Source: Alloalcanivorax mobilis (GTDB lineage: Bacteria > Pseudomonadota > Gammaproteobacteria > Pseudomonadales > Alcanivoracaceae). From it: a DNA stretch of 64,000 nt. Below, one piece after another: positions 60,250 to 64,000 of this stretch. A program made the position numbers and the translations under genes. The DNA lies in the NCBI RefSeq assembly GCF_002864685.1, contig NZ_NMQZ01000001.1, forward strand, positions 62,001 to 126,000. Direction: 5' to 3'. The notes under the pieces were generated by a model that saw nothing but the letters and a program-made list of their open reading frames with translations, was not told where the DNA came from and did not search any database. Positions within the stretch are counted from its first letter, which is position 1. Each line of letters opens with the position of its first letter.

Positions 60250-60801
60250 ATGAGCGTCACCGCCTCCGCCGCCTTTATCAAACTGGCGGATTATCTGGCG
60301 CGCTGCCGGGCCCGCGCCGCCGACCTGCCGATGCGCGAAGACGCCGTCCACTATTGGAGCGGCGTCGGTTTCACGCTGGAGGGCCGGCGCTTCGTGGCGC
60401 CGCTGGACGAGGTGGCGGAAATTCTGTCGGTGCCCGCCTATACGCGCATACCGGGGGTGCTGGGGTGGATGAAGGGGGTCGCCAATGTGCGCGGCCGCCT
60501 GATGACGGTAATGGATTTAAGCCGTTTTCTTGGCAAGGCATCGGACTTGCAAGAGAAACGGCGGCGGCTGCTGGTGCTGGATCGGGACGATCTTTACACC
60601 GGCGTGATCGTCGATGAAGTGCTTGGCATGCAGCACTTCCCGGCGGACGACCATGTCGCCACACCCACCGCCGGGGAGGAGCCGGATGTCGGCCCCTACC
60701 TGAGCGGCGGTTACCAGAGGGACGGGGAATACTGGTCCGTGTTCAGCCTTGCCAGGCTGGCGCAGGACCCGCGCTTTATGCAGGCGGCCCGCACCGGCTG
60801 A
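60250..60801 (+). CDS. pilI: CheW-like adaptor PilI
   Basis: A 183-residue CheW-domain protein linking the chemoreceptor PilJ to the kinase ChpA. CheW features include AEILSVPAYTRIPGVLGWMK, GVANVRGRLMTVMDL and VIVDEVLGMQHF (each within the family). It begins 13 bases after pilH. Confidence 0.93.
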   Translation: MSVTASAAFIKLADYLARCRARAADLPMREDAVHYWSGVGFTLEGRRFVAPLDEVAEILSVPAYTRIPGVLGWMKGVANVRGRLMTVMDLSRFLGKASDLQEKRRRLLVLDRDDLYTGVIVDEVLGMQHFPADDHVATPTAGEEPDVGPYLSGGYQRDGEYWSVFSLARLAQDPRFMQAARTG

Positions 60802-60868
60802 GGGCTTGGTCGCGCGGGGGACGCAGGGGAAATAAGAAAAGGGCCAAAACAAGGCCAGGAGCCAGACT

Positions 60869-62890
60869 ATGAAGTTCATTCCGGGAAAGCTGTTGCGTGG
60901 GCGGGGGCGCGCGGGCAGCAATCCGCTCAACATCGCCTTATACATCGGGCTGGCCATTTTCGTGGCGCTGGCTTTGGTCAACTTTCTGCTCGCGGCGACG
61001 CGCGCCAACCAGGCCCAGGAAAACATTACCCGGACCTCGGAGATGCGCGTGGTCTCCCAGCAGATCGCCAAGAACGCCCTGGAGTCGGCGTCCGGTAACG
61101 CCGCCGCGTTCAAGTTGCTGGAGCGCTCCCGGTCGGATTTCCAAGGCGCCTGGGATGTGGTCAAGGAAGAGCCGGTCAGCCAGCCGGCGGTGAAGCAGCG
61201 CCTGCAGAAACTCTGGAACCAGGTGCGCGAGAACACCGATACCATCGTCACCGGCCAGGCCACCGTGCTTAAGCTGAACGAGGTCGCCGACTCCCTGGCG
61301 CAGGCGATTCCCCAGCTGCAATCCGAATACAAAGCGGTGGTGGAAATTCTGGTGGACAACCAGGCCGCCGCCGAGCAGGTCGCCTTTGCCCAGCGCCAGT
61401 CATGGCTGGCGGAGCGCATGCTGCGCTCCATCTCGCGAGTACTGGAGGGCGATGACAACGCGGTGATCGCCGCCGACAACTTCGGTCGCGACGCCACCGA
61501 GTTCAGCCGGGTGGTGCAGGGCATGCTCAATGGCGACGCCGCCATGGGCATCAATCAGGTCACCGACGTGGAAGCGCGCAAATACCTGAACCGGGTCGCC
61601 AAGCTGTCCGATGAATTCATCAACCAATCGGTCGGCGCGATTCTCGAAACCGCGCCGGAACTGTTCCAGGTTCGCAACGCCGCCGACGGCATTTTCACCA
61701 CCTCCCAGGATCTTCTGCAGGAGTCTTCCAACCTCAACGAACAGTTCGAGCTCAACACCACCGGGCTGTTTCCGTCATTGTGGCTGGGCGCGGTGTGCTC
61801 GATCATCGCGGTGTTGCTGTTCTTCCTGATCATGCTGCAAGGCAACCGCGAAGCGGCGCGCCGCAAGGACGAGCTGGAAAGCGAGAACCAGCGTAACCAG
61901 GCGGCGATTCTGCGTCTGCTCGACGAGCTCGGCGATCTGGCGGACGGTGACTTGACCGTGGAAGCGACGGTGACCGAGGACTTCACCGGCGCCATCGCCG
62001 ACTCCATCAACTATTCCATCGACCAGCTGCGCAGCCTGGTGCAAACGATCAACCACTCCGCCGTGCAGGTGGCCTCGGCCGCCCAGGAAACCCAGTCCAC
62101 GGCCATGCACCTGGCGGAGGCCTCCGAGCACCAGGCCCAGGAGATCGCCGGCGCCTCGGCGGCGGTGAACGAAATGGCGGTGTCGATTGACCAGGTATCC
62201 GCCAACGCCGCCGAGTCCGCCGCGGTGGCGGAAAAAGCAGTGGCGATCGCCAACAAGGGCGCGGAAGTGGTGCAGGCCACCATCCACGGCATGGACACCA
62301 TCCGCGAGCAGATTCAGGAAACCTCCAAGCGGATCAAACGCCTGGGTGAATCCTCCCAGGAGATTGGCGACATCGTGAGCCTGATTAACGACATCGCCGA
62401 CCAGACCAACATTCTCGCTTTGAACGCCGCCATCCAGGCGTCCATGGCCGGGGAAGCGGGCCGTGGCTTCGCGGTGGTGGCCGATGAAGTGCAACGCCTG
62501 GCGGAACGCTCCGCCGCCGCCACCAAGCAGATCGAAACGCTGGTGAAGACGATTCAGACCGACACCAACGAGGCGGTGATTTCCATGGAAGCCACCACCG
62601 CCGAGGTGGTGAAAGGGGCGCGCCTGGCCCAGGACGCCGGTGTGGCGCTGGAAGAAATCGAAAACGTATCGAAAAACCTGGCGGACCTGATCCAGAACAT
62701 TTCCAACGCGGCGCGCCAGCAGGCGGCGTCCGCGGGCCACATTTCCAACACCATGAACGTGATTCAGGAAATTACCTCGCAGACCTCCGCGGGCACCACC
62801 GCCACCGCCCGATCCATTGGCGATCTGGCGGAAATGGCCCAGGAAATGCGCAACTCGGTGGCCGGCTTCCGCCTGCCGGAACCCTCCTGA
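60869..62890 (+). CDS. pilJ: Type IV pilus methyl-accepting chemoreceptor PilJ
   Basis: A 673-residue chemoreceptor. Two membrane helices are at about 22-45 and 304-324, enclosing a periplasmic PilJ-type domain. After the second helix a HAMP-like part is followed by the cytoplasmic signalling coiled coil. The conserved hairpin tip is seen in [20 protein letters not shown] and [20 protein letters not shown], with ALNAAI as the core. It sends signals to ChpA through PilI. It ends with VAGFRLP, and pilK begins 32 bases later. Confidence 0.95.
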   Translation: MKFIPGKLLRGRGRAGSNPLNIALYIGLAIFVALALVNFLLAATRANQAQENITRTSEMRVVSQQIAKNALESASGNAAAFKLLERSRSDFQGAWDVVKEEPVSQPAVKQRLQKLWNQVRENTDTIVTGQATVLKLNEVADSLAQAIPQLQSEYKAVVEILVDNQAAAEQVAFAQRQSWLAERMLRSISRVLEGDDNAVIAADNFGRDATEFSRVVQGMLNGDAAMGINQVTDVEARKYLNRVAKLSDEFINQSVGAILETAPELFQVRNAADGIFTTSQDLLQESSNLNEQFELNTTGLFPSLWLGAVCSIIAVLLFFLIMLQGNREAARRKDELESENQRNQAAILRLLDELGDLADGDLTVEATVTEDFTGAIADSINYSIDQLRSLVQTINHSAVQVASAAQETQSTAMHLAEASEHQAQEIAGASAAVNEMAVSIDQVSANAAESAAVAEKAVAIANKGAEVVQATIHGMDTIREQIQETSKRIKRLGESSQEIGDIVSLINDIADQTNILALNAAIQASMAGEAGRGFAVVADEVQRLAERSAAATKQIETLVKTIQTDTNEAVISMEATTAEVVKGARLAQDAGVALEEIENVSKNLADLIQNISNAARQQAASAGHISNTMNVIQEITSQTSAGTTATARSIGDLAEMAQEMRNSVAGFRLPEPS

Positions 62891-62922
62891 GCCGGCGTTG
62901 AGCCGACGCCGGGGATGACGCC

Positions 62923-63798
62923 ATGGGTTTCGCCGTGACAGATCGCTGGTCGATCAAGAACACCCCTTCGATGAACGCCGAGCAATTTCAGTTGTGGCAG
63001 GCGTTGCTCGAGGAGCGCACCGGCATGACGCTGGCGCCTGAGCGCAAGCCGTTCCTGGAGACCAGCCTCAACATCCGCATGCGCGAACTGGGGCTGGAGG
63101 ATTACGACACCTATTATCAGCAGTTGGTGGTGGGGGCCACCGAAGCGCGCGCCATGGAGTGGTCGATCCTGGTGGACCGGCTCACCGTGCAGGAAACCAG
63201 TTTCTTCCGCCATCCGGGTTCGTTCGCGCTGGTCGAGGATTACGTGTCCCAGTTCGCCCGTGAGCGCGCCGCCGGCACATCATTGAATGTCTGGAGCGTT
63301 GGCTGCTCCACCGGCGAGGAAGCCTATTCGCTGGCCATGCTGATCCATGAGCGTTTCGCCGAAAGCGACAAACAGCTGTTTTACGGCATCACCGGCACCG
63401 ACATCAGCCTGCCGACCCTGTCCAAAGCGCGCCGCGGGTTGTTTGGCCGGCGCCGCGTGGAGCAGGTCGATCCGCTGCTGCGCGAGGCCTATTTTCAGCC
63501 CACCGACGCTCATACTCTGCAGGTCAATGCGGTGTTGCGTGAGCGGGTCTGTTTCGCGCACCTGAACGTGCTCAATCTGGACCAGGCGCCGATGGACGAC
63601 ATGGATCTGATTTTCTGCCAGAACATGCTGATCTACTTTCGCCGCTGGCGTAAGCGTCAAATCGTGACGCGGCTGGCGGACCGTCTGGCACCCGGGGGGT
63701 TATTGGTGCTGGGCCCGGGGGAGGTGACCGACTGGCACCACCCGGAACTGGAGCGGGTATCGTTTCCCGACACCCTGGCGTTCCGCCGCCGGGTATAA
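62923..63798 (+). CDS. pilK: CheR-like methyltransferase PilK
   Basis: A 291-residue SAM-dependent glutamate methyltransferase acting on PilJ. The SAM motif WSVGCSTGEEAYSLAML is in the middle, preceded by the CheR N-domain with ETSFFRHPGSFALV. The C-terminal part contains DLIFCQNMLIYF. The first ATG is used; a downstream ATG at 62971 (MNAEQFQLW) is an alternative matching the core better. Confidence 0.93.
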   Translation: MGFAVTDRWSIKNTPSMNAEQFQLWQALLEERTGMTLAPERKPFLETSLNIRMRELGLEDYDTYYQQLVVGATEARAMEWSILVDRLTVQETSFFRHPGSFALVEDYVSQFARERAAGTSLNVWSVGCSTGEEAYSLAMLIHERFAESDKQLFYGITGTDISLPTLSKARRGLFGRRRVEQVDPLLREAYFQPTDAHTLQVNAVLRERVCFAHLNVLNLDQAPMDDMDLIFCQNMLIYFRRWRKRQIVTRLADRLAPGGLLVLGPGEVTDWHHPELERVSFPDTLAFRRRV

Positions 63799-63818
63799 CA
63801 AAAGTCCGGGGAGACTTT

Positions 63819-64000
63819 ATGAGCAGCGACCGTCATGACTATCTGGCACTCGACTGGGTTCGCGGGGAGATTCAGGAGACGCTGAACCAGGCCCGCGCGG
63901 CCCTGGAAGCCTACGTGGAGAATCCGGAGGATTCCACGCGCATGCGCTTCTGCCAGACCCATCTGCATCAGGTCTATGGGACCCTCCAGATGGTCGAATT
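63819..64000 (+). CDS. chpA: Chemotaxis-like histidine kinase ChpA, N-terminal fragment
   Basis: The frame begins at 63819 after GGGGAG and runs to the window end, giving 60 residues. It starts MSSDRHDYLALDWVRGEIQE and contains TRMRFCQTHLHQVYGTLQMV, the typical start of the multi-Hpt kinase ChpA. The rest of this large hybrid kinase lies outside the window. It is the last gene of the pil-chp cluster seen here. Confidence 0.92.
   Translation, partial: MSSDRHDYLALDWVRGEIQETLNQARAALEAYVENPEDSTRMRFCQTHLHQVYGTLQMVE

Overview
The window is a high-GC gammaproteobacterial chromosome segment. I infer a hydrocarbon-degrading relative of Alcanivorax/Alloalcanivorax. The reasons are an integral-membrane alkane hydroxylase gene (alkB) divergent from a GntR regulator, a pilGHIJK-chpA chemosensory cluster, a pilTU pair, and backbone gene orders that match Pseudomonas (trkA-rsmB-fmt-def / LysM-dprA-tsaC-hemF-aroE, and yggT-proC-yggS / pilTU ... 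pyrC'-pyrB-pyrR-ruvX-yqgE-tonB-gshB-pilGHIJK). The species call is inference from gene content, not from a database match. No rRNA, tRNA, CRISPR array, insertion sequence or phage gene was recognised.

Layout. 1-9.5 kb: a truncated DUF3298 protein, the finR/fpr divergent pair, a DUF2383 protein, an FAD monooxygenase, a BCCT transporter, yheV-prlC and an LpxR-like outer membrane protein. 9.8-20.3 kb: housekeeping block with aroE-hemF-tsaC-dprA-LysM on the minus strand, and def-fmt-rsmB-trkA-trkH on the plus strand. 20.3-24.2 kb: amidohydrolase, crotonase, MFS exporter and GNAT. 24.5-32.1 kb: lipid catabolism, with alkB/gntR followed by a minus-strand operon (aminoglycoside-phosphotransferase-like kinase, SDR, acyl-CoA dehydrogenase), a TetR regulator, and a plus-strand SDR plus histidine phosphatase. 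32.4-36.2 kb: an orphan TRAP binding protein, OsmC, a lipase-like hydrolase and HMG-CoA lyase. 36.2-41.1 kb: yggT, ynfA, proC, yggS, then pilT-pilU. 41.3-46 kb: a run of peroxide/quinone/electrophile-handling genes (OsmC, tpx, pirin, glutathionyl-hydroquinone reductase, azoR, LysR). 46-50.8 kb: a hotdog-like protein, a lipoprotein, a two-component system, and a TlpA-like and DsbG-like disulfide pair. 50.8-59 kb: the pyr genes, an insert carrying DUF3565, DUF2780 and a class II Fic protein, then ruvX, yqgE, tonB and gshB. 59.3-64 kb: pilG-pilH-pilI-pilJ-pilK and the start of chpA.

The most notable signals are regulatory. (1) A TetR regulator is flanked by two copies of a nearly identical 16-bp motif, each placed next to a promoter-like sequence, one on each side of a kinase/SDR/acyl-CoA-dehydrogenase cluster. 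Together these look like a regulated pathway for hydroxyacyl-CoA breakdown. (2) A fic gene carries a perfect 24-bp interrupted palindrome at its promoter and encodes a C-terminal helix-turn-helix, which suggests autoregulation. (3) alkB has a promoter-like sequence overlapped by an inverted repeat. (4) Several short tandem repeats (7, 8 and 15 bp) occur between or inside genes. One supplies part of a ribosome binding site and another inserts a five-residue repeat into an SDR enzyme.
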